Source: Cavia porcellus (Eukaryota > Chordata > Mammalia > Rodentia > Caviidae). From it: DNA of 64,000 nucleotides. Position numbers and translations under genes: made by a program. The stretch spans positions 14,828,501-14,892,500 of the forward strand of contig NW_026947507.1 in NCBI RefSeq assembly GCF_034190915.1, written 5' to 3'. Shown here piece after piece: positions 33,416 through 43,799 of the stretch (its first letter is position 1; every line of letters starts with the position of its first letter). A model generated the notes under the pieces. That model searched no databases, was not told where the DNA came from, and worked only from the letters and a program-made list of their open reading frames with translations.

Positions 33416-33499
33416 CAGCTAATTCCAGATTAGCTGTTTGCTAATTAAAACCATTCAGTTGTTTGTATGCATCACACTATTCTGAAATTAATGATTCAT

Positions 33500-33570
33500 A
33501 TTCTCTTCCTCTCTTCTCTCTTCCTCCTGCTCTCCTTCTTTCTCTCACTCTAGCTCACCCACACACACCG
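33500..33570. repeat. Pyrimidine-rich (CTT/CTC)n tract
   Basis: Imperfect TTCCTC/TCTTC repeats. Confidence 0.75.
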
Positions 33571-33699
33571 CTAATTTAATATAAACATCTTAAGGACAGA
33601 AGCTGTAACCTAATGGTACGTAGCACCATTAATAGTTCAAGGTCACTATTTTGAAAACTCTGATATATGTATATTTTTAGTTATAAAAATCACAATATT

Positions 33700-33958
33700 G
33701 TAAAAGTGAGCATATGATCTCTTGCATGTTGCTCAAATACAGTCCTGTCAAAATTACATCACACATAGATGAATGTTTACAAAGTAACAAGGAAAAAATG
33801 AAAGCAAAGCTTGTGTAAATAAGGAGGGGAACAGGGGTTGAATGGAGGTACAGGAATGGGGGAAAAAAGCATCAAGTTACATCATGTACAGGTAAAATTC
33901 CCTAGAATGAGTGTGATCATTTTGTATACCTAAAATGTACCAATAAACAATTAAAAAA
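33700..33958 (+). mobile_element. L1 LINE 3'-end fragment
   Basis: Purine-rich AAGGAGGGGAACAGGGGTTG, then GTACAGGTAAAATTCCCTAG, TGATCATTTTGTATACCTAA, AATGTACCAATAAACAATTA and poly(A). It is homologous to the inverted copy at 20401-20668. The body upstream of about 33700 is missing, as in a typical 5'-truncated L1. Confidence 0.7.
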
Positions 33959-34309
33959 AAATGTGCCACCATGCCATATCAATTCTGTCAATAGACTACA
34001 ATATTTCACATTGTTTATTGAGGCTGACTCAATTTCATGAGCCTCTAACATACATCTCTAAGGCCACAATTTATGCCCACAAGTCTCACTAGAAATCAGT
34101 GAGTAGAAATGAAGAACAGCTGGTCATCATTTTCTTAGGAAGGGTCTCCAAATACTTGAAGATGATTATTTTCAAATCTTCCCTTAAAATCCACATTGCC
34201 TTGCTAAACTCTATCATTATTTTACTATTTCTTCATGGGTCTACTTCTTCAATCTCTCATTATTTTACTGGCTTTTATTAAACTTCCTTTGTTGATAACT
34301 GGTGGAGGT

Positions 34310-34930
34310 AGCTAAGAACCAAGCCCTAGTTGAGAGACCTAGTCAAGGAAGAAAAGACAGTTCTTTGAGAAGACAGATGATTTAGAGAAAGGAAACAGAG
34401 TAAAGTGAGCATTTTGCTGGATACTTCTGCTTAAAAGTGCCAGGGAGACAAAGACAGAAAGGAGGGATTTGGTTTGGTCCGTGGATTTATTAGCGCAGTT
34501 CCATAACCGTGGTATTTACGAGTGTCGATGAGTCTCAGAGGCAGTGAGCACATTGAGAAAGCACAGAGCTAAGCCTGCATCTTAGGGGATGCTCATGTAC
34601 CAGAGCCACAAAGAGGTTCAGCCACCAGGGAGGCAGAAGGCTACCTCTAGGAAATCAGAGATAAGCAGTGGTGTAATGTGTCAAGCTCTGGAGGAGAGTT
34701 CTCAAGAACTGTGACTCAAAATGGGTTAGAGTATGTGATGCAACAAAGCTCCATGTTGCAGATTAATACTTATGTTTAATGAAGAAAAAAGCTCTTAAAA
34801 TCGGCAGGAAGAAGCAATTTGTGACCTAAAAGAGAACACTTTCTGGCAGAGTAATGGGGTGAATGTCAGACTTAATGGTTGTTGAAAAGCAAGTAGACAG
34901 AGGGGAAATGAAGAGAGCTAATATACAAAT
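34310..34930 (-). mobile_element. L2 LINE fragment, low similarity
   Basis: Purine-rich sequence (GTGGAGGTAGCTAAGAACC, AGCAGTGGTGTAATGTGTCA, AAGCTCTGGAGGAGAGTTCT, GTTGTTGAAAAGCAAGTAGA) resembles the antisense of internal L2 sequence. Old, and the assignment is tentative. Confidence 0.4.
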
Positions 34931-34964
34931 CATTGTTTTTGCTTTTCAAAGTTTCTAGATTTGA

Positions 34965-35085
34965 ATTCCATTCACATTTATTGAATGTCTCTCATGTTCT
35001 CGAAACAGAAACATCTTAGGTATTTTCATATGAAATGGCTTCCTTAATCCTCACAGGGCAAGGCTAGTTTAAAACTTGGGGGGAA
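34965..35085 (-). mobile_element. L2/MIR3 3'-end fragment
   Basis: CACATTTATTGAATGTCTCT, CATGTTCTCGAAACAGAAAC, CTTCCTTAATCCTCACAGGG has the antisense L2/MIR3 end pattern (TTTATTGAGCACCTACTATG, then TTAATCCTCACAAC). Confidence 0.5.
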
Positions 35086-35089
35086 AACC

Positions 35090-36900
35090 CCTGTATTTCT
35101 ATCATTTAAAATCCTCTATAAGGAAAAATGTACCAATTCTCAAGGGCAAATTTCTAAACAGGGCCTGTCTCAGTTTGTAAGAATTAAGTATAAATTTTAG
35201 GATCTTGCTAGAGACAACTTCAGCGGCTTAATTAAGAGAAATCATCCAAAAATACATATTATATATTGCAAAAGAAGAGATGAATTCTTTAAGAAAACAG
35301 TGACAGAAAGAACAGTAAAAAACATAGAGACAGAAGATGTTAAGTAGGAAAATTCCAGTCGTGTGTCTAGTCTTAAATGCTTGCAGCTTTTGAGTGACAG
35401 CAAATGGCTAGGATTACTTTTCTCTTAGGTAAACTAGTTCAGAGAGAATATTTTGCAAAAAAATCTAGTCACTGAAAGGGAAAACAAGGGCATCTATTTA
35501 ATTGATGTTAAGCACAAGAGCAAAACTCTTGTGGCCACAGCAAACAAAAGATCATAAGCACTAAAGCAAGTATCCAGGTGGAGATTCTGACACCACGTCA
35601 TCCAGATGTCTCACCATTCATGGTGGGAATTTGATTTTGAAATGGGAATCACTGTGAAAATAGGCAGAAGTATATTATTTTTGGCCAAAGGCCTTTGTAA
35701 GATTTTTAAGAAAAGCTTTGTGCAGTGTGATCATTCAAACGAACTTTAAAGATTAAGGCAGAACAATTTAGAGTATTTTAGAATTAATTTCATAGTATTA
35801 CTCATTAGGTCAATAAATCACTTTGTCACTTTAACTACAGAGTCCAAGATAGCTTTAATTCAGATAAGCAGCCAGTATAAGCAGAAGAGCTCTCAAAGTT
35901 AGGTACAAATACAACTTGAGTATAGTTGGGGTCTGTATTCTACAATGGATGTTGAGTAAACTTAGCTTCAAGGAATGTCTGGCGCGGTTCCTCAAGAATA
36001 GTTAAAATGAAAAATTTTCTAACTGAAGAAGTACAGTACAGATTATGATTAATAGAAATGTATGATTAGGGAGAAAAATCCTGCATTATAGCAAGGCACT
36101 TACGCCATTAAAAGCTTATTCTATTGCTTGTAATTATTTCTAGCAATTTTAGTTTCATAGTCAGTACTACTGAAATTTTTGGCTGAAATTCAGATTAACA
36201 GGTATCTTTTTTTACCACACTTTAGACTAGTTTTTCCTTCTCAATCACATTTCCAACCTTTCTACTTTGCTGCCTGTCTAGGACTATAGCATCATAGCAT
36301 TATAAATGTATAGATCATGGTTTTGTTTATTTTGAAGAATGAATTCATGGCCTCACACAGCCATTTCCAAATGTAGATTTTTTAATATGGACATGATTTA
36401 CAAAACATCTATTTTTATCTCTTTATTCTATTCTGTGTGCTAATATTCTGTATGTTAAGGTATTAGCCACGTTACAGAGCACATAAGAGGTGATAAATAA
36501 GGGTGAGAAGTTTGTTCCTTCGCAAGAATAGCACTGGAGAGGTTTTAGGAGCCAAGGAAGGTAACAAAATTTGTGAATTGTATTTTATAGTATGCTGATG
36601 GTGAAAAGGATTTAACTGCAGCCCTATAATATATGGTTTATTCTTCCTACCTAAGTCGTACATATTCTCATCTGTTGATACATTCTGAGGAACATGTCAT
36701 TTGATGATTCCATCACAATGTAAATGCTACACACAAATCTAGATTCTGTAGGTCAATCACATAGTATCCCTCGATGCAATTAAGAGACTCAGCAGGCACA
36801 AAATATACAAGGGTGTTTGCAGAGTAACACGGCATACTGTAAACTTTTCTCATAAATAGAAAGAGTATACTCTAAAATAATGGTTGAAAGTATAGTATGG
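35090..36900. other. Unique AT-rich non-coding DNA
   Basis: No recognisable repeat or gene. Confidence 0.5.
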
Positions 36901-36902
36901 TT

Positions 36903-37040
36903 CAAGGCACAGAGGTGCAAACCTATAATTCCAACACCTGGGAGTCTAAGTCAGGAGAACTGACACAAGCTTAAGGCCAGGTTGGGTTACATAGTGAGTT
37001 CAAGTCCTGCCTGAGCTACATAGCAAGTCCTGGCTCACAC
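36903..37040 (+). mobile_element. B1 SINE with internal duplication
   Basis: Diverged B1: AACCTATAATTCCAACACCT, GGGAGTCTAAGTCAGGAGAA, AAGGCCAGGTTGGGTTACAT, AGTGAGTTCAAGTCCTGCCT, GCTACATAGCAAGTCCTGGC. Confidence 0.8.
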
Positions 37041-39430
37041 GAAGTATAGCATAGTAAATATATTAACCACTAATATAGTAGTTTATTTTCATTACCAAGT
37101 ATTATGTACTATATAATTATCCATGCTATGCTTTTATATGACTGACAATCCAATAACTTTTACACCAACATCACCACTAACACACAAGTAATGGGCTGCA
37201 CTATAAAGTTATGATTGCTACATCATCACTTTCAATAGGAAATTTTCAGTTCCACTACAATTCTATAGGACTGTTTTCCTGAATGTGGTTCATTGTTGAC
37301 TGAATGACACTGTATAGCGTGTGACTATATTTTGCAGGGTCTCTTCTAATGGCTATGATTTGTGTATTTTGGAGGGACTCTTGTAGTAACTCTGTCCTCT
37401 CAGCCACTTCAAGTAAAGTATTCTACAACTAGGAAGCTCTAAGTAATTGGTGTTAGAGCATAACACCAGTTTCCTGGCAGAAGAGATCGTACAACATCAC
37501 CAAGCATCAGTCCTAAAGGGAAACTGGTGCTCCTGCTTCACCTCTTGTCATCTCACAGAGCAGAGAATGAGCAGAATCCTACAAACAGACAAAGCTGTGT
37601 TCCTGTCCTGTATTCCTGCATCCCTGCTACCTTCTCTGATATTCTCCCAGGATATCATATTCATAAGGTTATGCACCTGGAAGTATATATATTCACACAA
37701 AGGAAATAGCTCCCCTACTTCTTAATGACCCTTCATATTATTAACATTATTCTCCTCCCCTAGCTCCTAAGAGTAAAGAAATAGGCAGATATTAAGATGT
37801 GCCTAAAGGCAGCTGTTAAAGCAAAAGAATCACTGTTAATAGAAAATTAGACTCTCTGAGACCTTCAGAGTCAAACATGAGACTACCCTGCCACCTTTGG
37901 TTAATATGAAATTTAATTAATATTATATCTAATAGAAAAACTTTTCCTGTGCTTAAAATTAGTATGTTTATGATATTCCGTGTCTTTTTGTTGTACATAT
38001 AAAGGATCAACATAACTTTCCAGAAAAGTAAAATGTAAATCTATATTCAGTTTCTCTGATTATGAAGAAATAAATCAACTTCAGGTCTTTCTTATAAACA
38101 TACTTTCATGAGAGAAAACAAATGATCATCTTTATTTGCAGAGGCAGCAACCACAAAATGCCCAAAAAGGAGATATTTGAAAATTCCTGAATTCATTTTT
38201 ATGCCCATTTCCTTATCCTAGTTCAAATCAATTTCCTATTTTCTCACACTTCTCCTGGCTGGCAGCTGCTCCCTCTGGGGCCTTTATCTGGCCCAAGGAA
38301 GGCAGGCAGGCAACCAGTTGCCTGTTCCACTGATGCCAGCCGTGTTTCCAAGCTGGAGACAGAATGTCTAATCTCCATATTGCAAGCAGCTTCCAATTGC
38401 CCCATTTTACAAAGCATTTTAACATTTGGATCCACAGGCTAGGGTCTCCTGTCTTTCTTTTTATTGGAAATTAAAACAGTTTTTGTTGGAATAAAGATTC
38501 TTAGTGAAAAAAGAAAACAGTAACAACCAATTTATATGGAAAACGCTAAGGAAAAAAAATCACCTGCAATATAAACACTGAAGACAGAAGAAGTTATGCA
38601 ATAAACCTTGTATTTGTAGACTGTCTCAAGCAATACAATTGAAAAAAAAATAGCTGTTTGTTAGGGTCTGCCAAAAAGAACTGATTTTCTTGAACAAAAC
38701 CATAACTTTCATAAAAACCACAGAACTGGCAAAGACCACCAGCAAAGACCATGACAGTACTCCCCCTCACCCTGTAGAACAGACAGCTACTTAAGTGGAA
38801 ATGGCATTTAGTCTTCTTGATTTGTTTGACTTTGCCTGAGACTGTTTTGGGATACATCCAGAACTGTATTTTTATAGACTTCAAAGATACCAAGTCTACT
38901 TGTGTCTTAGCAATCCCTGTGGAAACATTCCCACATCTTTCCTGTGCCCACTGTTCCGTAGGTCACTGCCGAAGGGAAAGAGTGAAACCTTGGGTTAGCT
39001 GCTGCGGCTGTCCTTCAGCTCGCCCAGCTCAGGCCACGCCAGCAAAGATGACCGGCCATCACCCTTGGCGAGGCTTACTCTGAGTCTTCCTCCAAATGGA
39101 TTTCTAAGTTCTTCTCTTATAGTGTGTAGTACAAGAAAAATGTCATCTGGTCTGGATTCATGGATATAATTTGGTAAACTCAAAGAAAACAGGAAACAAA
39201 AACCCTTAAAATTTTCTTTCAATTTTAATTCCACGAAGTGCAATCATAACATTTACATACAGAGAAAGCTATGTGTTTCCCTAGACCACGCCCTCTTTTG
39301 ATTTCCCCTTTTATCTCAAAGTTAGCACTGCTTTTCTAGTTATCTTCTCTTCCAATATTTCTCACGGTCAGTTAGAAGTTACTGTACTATCATCCTCTAG
39401 TGATGTCTTCTGCCTGTGTTTTCTTTTTGA
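37041..39430. other. Unique non-coding DNA
   Basis: No exon was recognised. Less AT-rich stretches at 38225-38425 and 38920-39075 (the latter with several CpGs) may be conserved elements. Open frames over them have no family signature. Confidence 0.45.
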
Positions 39431-39434
39431 AAGC

Positions 39435-39860
39435 ACCTTACTTTTAAATCTCACTATATCCATCTCAGATACCTCAATAATCTACTTGATGGTCTCTGCA
39501 TCCCACTCCAATCTATATTCCGGTTCAATCTTCCTAATGATTTATTTGCAAATGCTCCTCCCAGCTCAAATCTTTATTGGCTGCTATTGACCACAGAATA
39601 AATCCAGTTCCTTAGCTTTTCATTTAAGAGTACCAGTGTAGTCTTAGCATGTATCTCAAAGTCTGACTGTTCTTACATACGTCTTATCTATTTTCTTACA
39701 TATGTGTATGTAATATTGCTTCCTCGACCTAAGTTCCCCTCCTTTCCTTCTGTTTTTGTTTCTATCTCTGTCTTCCGTAATCATTGCCATCTCTCATGGC
39801 CTAGCTTAGACATTATTTTATTTCATGATTTCACTTCTCAGTCAGGCTAAGTATCTTCAA
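39435..39860 (+). mobile_element. L2 LINE fragment
   Basis: Pyrimidine-rich L2 3' ORF-like order: TCAATCTTCCTAATGATTTA, GGCTGCTATTGACCACAGAA, TAAATCCAGTTCCTTAGCTT, CTCATGGCCTAGCTTAGACA. The frame is heavily decayed. Confidence 0.65.
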
Positions 39861-39959
39861 CAAGCGGTGCCCATAGGAATTTTAAATGCATCATGTTCCA
39901 GGATAAGATAATTATCTCTCACAAACTTGTATCTCATCCTGCATTACCTGTGTCAGTGA

Positions 39960-40650
39960 ATGAAATCTTTCTGTTCACCCAAATCCTAAAGACAGAAGCC
40001 TGGACGTCAGTCTTGAATATCTTCTCTTTTATCAGCACTGTCTTCTCCATTCCCCACATCAAATCAACCAATAGTCCCTTTCAGTGCACCTTTCCTATCA
40101 CCAGAGTAACTACCTTTTTAATATAATCATTGTTTTTTGCCTGAATGCAATCTCATTATTGCTTCTATTTTTGTCTTCCTCTGCCACATTCCATTCTATT
40201 TCACTTAGAAAAAAATAAAAGAAAAAAACAATAATAACAACAACAACAACAAAACTGGTCATATCCATTCCTTGATTGAAAAATTGTACATGGCTCCCCA
40301 CTGCCAGAAGGATAACACTCATACAGTCATCAAACCTCTCCCAAAGTCCTAACTTTAGCTTTCTTTCTGGCATTTGGCACACGACTTTATCCTACCTTTT
40401 ATCTAGAATAGCATTCTCCCTTGCCTACTCTTACTTGTCCTTCAAGTATCAGCTTACCTGTCTTCTCTTCCTGTTCTGAAATCTTTCCTGTCTCCTCCTG
40501 ATGGGCAGCCACTTGGTTATTGCACATATTTACCACATTAAGAAAACATAACACTTACAACACTTATTAAACTATCCATAGTGTCTTAATTTATTACTAT
40601 TAAACATGATTAAATATTAAACTGGTTAAATAAATGAATGAATGTATAAA
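39960..40650 (+). mobile_element. L2 LINE fragment with 3' end
   Basis: L2 3' order: GTACATGGCTCCCCACTGCC, AGAAGGATAACACTCATACA, CTTGTCCTTCAAGTATCAGC, TTACCTGTCTTCTCTTCCTG, CACTTGGTTATTGCACATAT, ending with TAAATAAATGAATGAATG at 40629-40646, the typical (TGAA)n end of L2. An (AAC)n run sits at 40236-40252. Confidence 0.75.
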
Positions 40651-41189
40651 ATACTTAATCTGACTACAACTCAACATAAAGACCCACACATTAGAAGGAA
40701 TTATAAGAAAAACATCAAAATTATATACATTTAGTTAAATGTCCAACAAAGTGACATACAACATATTTGAGCTCAAAACTATTTGAAATGACTTTTAATT
40801 ACATTTTGTATGCAGATATGTTCTTTATTCTTTGGCAACTGATGTAATCTTCTAGCACCTTCTTGTCCAATTAGTCAACATGAATCTCTTCCTGTCTATA
40901 TTTCTCTAGCTCTTCCTTATTTGATTGTATTAGAACACAATTTCTATAGAAAATTGTGACTTTCTCTTAGCAACTCTAATGCAGTATTTTCAAAGTCGAA
41001 TATTTTATATTCCATCCTCATTTCCAAAGTCACTTCCTCTCTTTTCCTTAGTACTTCAGTTTACATGTACTTAGTATCTTAGCTCTCCACCTAGTTGACA
41101 AAAATAGAAATTTTAATTCTCTTCCTACAACTCTTAAATAAAATCCACATCGTATCCTGTACTTGCACTTTCTTTTACCTACATCCTCT

Positions 41190-41260
41190 TTATTTATTGA
41201 TGCTGGGATTGAACTCAGAGCCTCATATTTGCTAAGCACACCCATCCTCCATCTTGCACT
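41190..41260 (-). mobile_element. Isolated ID-like (dID) half
   Basis: TGATGCTGGGATTGAACTCA, GAGCCTCATATTTGCTAAGC is an inverted ID B-box region (complement of GGGTTCAATCCCAGCAC). It interrupts the L2-rich area. Confidence 0.65.
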
Positions 41261-41329
41261 TCTATCCATTAAATATGTCTTGAATGTCCCTCCTCTTTTT
41301 CTGTTCAAGACTTTTACTTATCCTTAAGA

Positions 41330-41685
41330 TATCAGCTTAACTTCCCAGAAGCAGGCTGTCATCATCTTATAACCGGAACTTTTTAATAAGTTTCTAAATG
41401 TTTTCTTTCTCACCTTTCCCTCACTCACACAGCATACTCTTTCCATTGCTACCAAAGTTATCTTTTAAAAACACAACCTGCTCATATCTCTACTTTGTTC
41501 CCTACAAAGCCCAACTTAATCCTCTTAGTAAGACCTTTTACTTGTTGTACATTCAGCCCTTGCACTTCCTTATGAATCTTCAAATGCTGCCTTTCTTCAG
41601 TGCTCCCTTGAATATATGCTTAAAAATAAGCCAGCTACTACCCTTCATACATACTTTGCTTTCTTCCTGAGGAAATAGCCAATAA
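41330..41685 (+). mobile_element. L2 LINE fragment
   Basis: Third L2-like piece in this cluster: CATTGCTACCAAAGTTATCT, ACACAACCTGCTCATATCTC, AAAGCCCAACTTAATCCTCT, CCCTTGCACTTCCTTATGAA. Confidence 0.6.
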
Positions 41686-41794
41686 CAATTTTCTTTACAT
41701 TGGTTAACAAATTCAAATAAATTAAATGTTTCTTCCACACATTATGTTACTCTCCAGACCAAAGAAATATATCTGTATCATACACTTCTGAGGC

Positions 41795-42030
41795 AGCACT
41801 GTACTGAGACATAAGGAAAACAAACATCACTTAGAGTCAGACCTAAGTTCAAATTCTGCTCCTTCTCCTTACTAGACTTGTGATTGTGGGAAAATAATAT
41901 TTTGAGCCTCTAGTACATATTTAAAATAGGAATAACATAGCTCCTATGTCATTGAATTGTTTTCAATTGAATTGAATTAAATGAGATGATTTCTAAAACA
42001 TTCCAATAAATCATAGTGCTAAAATATAGT
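41795..42030 (+). mobile_element. MIR SINE
   Basis: Nearly full-length MIR order: CTTAGAGTCAGACCTAAGTT, CAAATTCTGCTCCTTCTCCT, TACTAGACTTGTGATTGTGG, GAGCCTCTAGTACATATTTA, AAATAGGAATAACATAGCTC, TGTCATTGAATTGTTTTCAA, AAATGAGATGATTTC. Confidence 0.8.
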
Positions 42031-42192
42031 AGAAACCAGAGGTAGGAGTCATATTTTACTTATCGTTCAGTCTCTTATAGTACTCAGTATATATGATCAA
42101 TGAGTAAATGTTGGTGTATAAGTGGTATTTATGACAAATTTTAAAGTGTTGCACATAATATAATGTAACCGCTACAGAGTCATTTAGTTCCG

Positions 42193-42592
42193 TGATAGTA
42201 TAGTTTGGCTCTTGGGTATCCCCCGAAAGTCTCTTGCATTTGGAAGGCGGTTGAACCATGAAGGAGTTATACTCATCAGTGAATCAGTCTATACTCATCA
42301 ATGGATTACTGCACTGACGAATTTATAGCTGACATGCTTTCAGGAGGCAGAGCCTGGCTAGAGGCAGGCCACTGCGGGTGTGACCCGTAAGGGTCTGTCT
42401 CCCTCGCAGCTTCTCCTTTTGCTCTCTTTTTCCTGGTCACCATGATGTGAGCAGCCTTCCTCCGTCATACTCTACCACCCTGCTCTGGAGCCAGCTACCA
42501 GGGTCTTAACTGTGAAACTAAATAAGCATCTTCCTTTAAGTTGCCAACATTGGACATCATGTTCAGCAAAAAGGACAGTGTCTAAGACACAT
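42193..42592 (+). mobile_element. MaLR-type LTR (ERVL-MaLR), diverged
   Basis: Begins TGATAGTATAGTTTGGCTC with TATCCCCCGAAAG, includes CACCATGATGTGAGCAGCCT and GGAGCCAGCTACCAGG, and ends with ACTGTGAAACTAAATAAGCA, TCCTTTAAGTTGCC and CTAAGACAC. This is the usual order of MaLR-class LTRs. No target-site duplication is visible. Confidence 0.6.
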
Positions 42593-42725
42593 GGTAAGAG
42601 AGATCTAGAAATTTTTCAAAATTCAAAACTAATAGATTTAATTTTGATCTGTTAAGGAAAAATGGTCTTACTCCTTGCCCTAATGGACAAGTTAAATTCA
42701 ATTAGTCATGTTAAACAAAATATTT

Positions 42726-42957
42726 TTTGGAGACAGGGGCTTGCTGTGTTGTCAGGTGGATCCTGAACTCCTGGGCTTCAGCTGGTGATTCTCTTGTCTT
42801 TCTCCAAAATAATAACTGGGACTTCAAGTGTGTGACACTGTACTTGGTAGCAATGAATTATTTAAAAAAAACTGAGTTGGGGATGAAGCTCTGGTAGAGT
42901 GCTTGCCTAACTCAGTTCCTGGGTTTGACCCCTATCCAAAAAACAATAAACAAAAAC
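42726..42957. mobile_element. Inverted B1 monomer followed by a plus-strand dID half
   Basis: 42726-42850 is an inverted B1 without internal duplication (GAGACAGGGGCTTGCTGTGT, CTTCAAGTGTGTGACACTG). 42872-42957 is a forward ID-like half (GAGTTGGGGATGAAGCTCTG, GTAGAGTGCTTGCCTAACTC, GGTTTGACCCCTATCC). The two are in opposite orientations, so this is not the standard dimer. Confidence 0.75.
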
Positions 42958-43090
42958 CTCTTATATTGGGGTTGGGGATTTAGCTCAGCGGCATAAGCAC
43001 CTTCCTTGCAAGTGTGCGGTCGTGAGTTCGATCTCTGGTACCAATACAAACAAAAAAGACAAAAAAATTAAAAAAAAAACCCTTATATTG
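42955..43090 (+). mobile_element. Young ID SINE with target-site duplication
   Basis: Body from about 42968: GGGGTTGGGGATTTAGCTC, GTCGTGAGTTCGATCTCTGG, TACCAATACAAACAAAAAAG, AC and an A-rich tail. The flanks AACCTCTTATATTG and AACCCTTATATTG differ by one base. Confidence 0.92.
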
Positions 43091-43163
43091 AATCTAAAGA
43101 ATTTAAACTATTGGTATGATGTAAATAATGAGGTATTTGAATATTTCTACTTTATCATAATTT

Positions 43164-43219
43164 TTGAATTTCAAAAATATATAGTTTATTATCCTAATAC
43201 ATACATTTATGGTAAGATC
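43164..43219 (+). repeat. Short duplicated segment, copy A
   Basis: AATTTCAAAAATATATAG ... CTAATACATACATTTATGG, then TAAGAT. A near-identical copy in the same orientation lies 1.0 kb away, at 44164-44218. Confidence 0.85.
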
Positions 43220-43268
43220 ACATAATTAAAGAAATTTATGCTGTTTGCTTATTTTTTTTTTGTTTTAT

Positions 43269-43377
43269 TTTTGAGACAAGGTCTTTATAAACTGTTGAGG
43301 TTGGCCTTTAACTTGTGATCCTCTTGCTTTAGCCTTCCAAGGGCTAGGACTGCAGATATGCACCAGCATGCTCAACT
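43269..43377 (-). mobile_element. B1 monomer without internal duplication
   Basis: Inverted: TTTTTGAGACAAGGTCTTTA, GTTGAGGTTGGCCTTTAACT, TTCCAAGGGCTAGGACTGCA, ATGCACCAGCATGCTCAAC. Confidence 0.75.
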
Positions 43378-43716
43378 TTTACATAATTTATAGAGGTACA
43401 CACAAATATTTCATAATCAAATGTAGAATTAAGCACTGATTTAACATAATTGAAATTAAAAAGATTTGGCAGCTATAAATAAAAATTAGTTTTAAATATC
43501 CAACAGTATCAAATAATACTGCTTAGCAGTCCTACAATATTTTGAAGAAAGATGCAGGAAAACATGGAATCATTATTTCAATGACAAATTAGTTATTGTG
43601 AATTAGGAAATAACTTTTTTTTTTAATCTGGAAGACACAAAGATTACTCTTTTATTTTTGGAATATCAACAGTCATGAAATCCAAAAATAAAAATTATCA
43701 ACAAAATTATTGGAGT

Positions 43717-43797
43717 TGAGCCTGGTGATTTAGCTCAGCAGCACAAGCACCTGCCTGGCAAGCATAAAAGGTCATGAGTTTGGAGGAGGTGGTACCC
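43717..43797 (+). mobile_element. ID SINE, damaged 3' half
   Basis: GAGCCTGGTGATTTAGCTC, AAGCACCTGCCTGGCAAGCA and GGTCATGAGTTTGGAGGAGG. The B box is altered by a GGAGGAGGT insertion, after which GGTACC-like sequence resumes. Confidence 0.75.
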
Positions 43798-43799
43798 CC

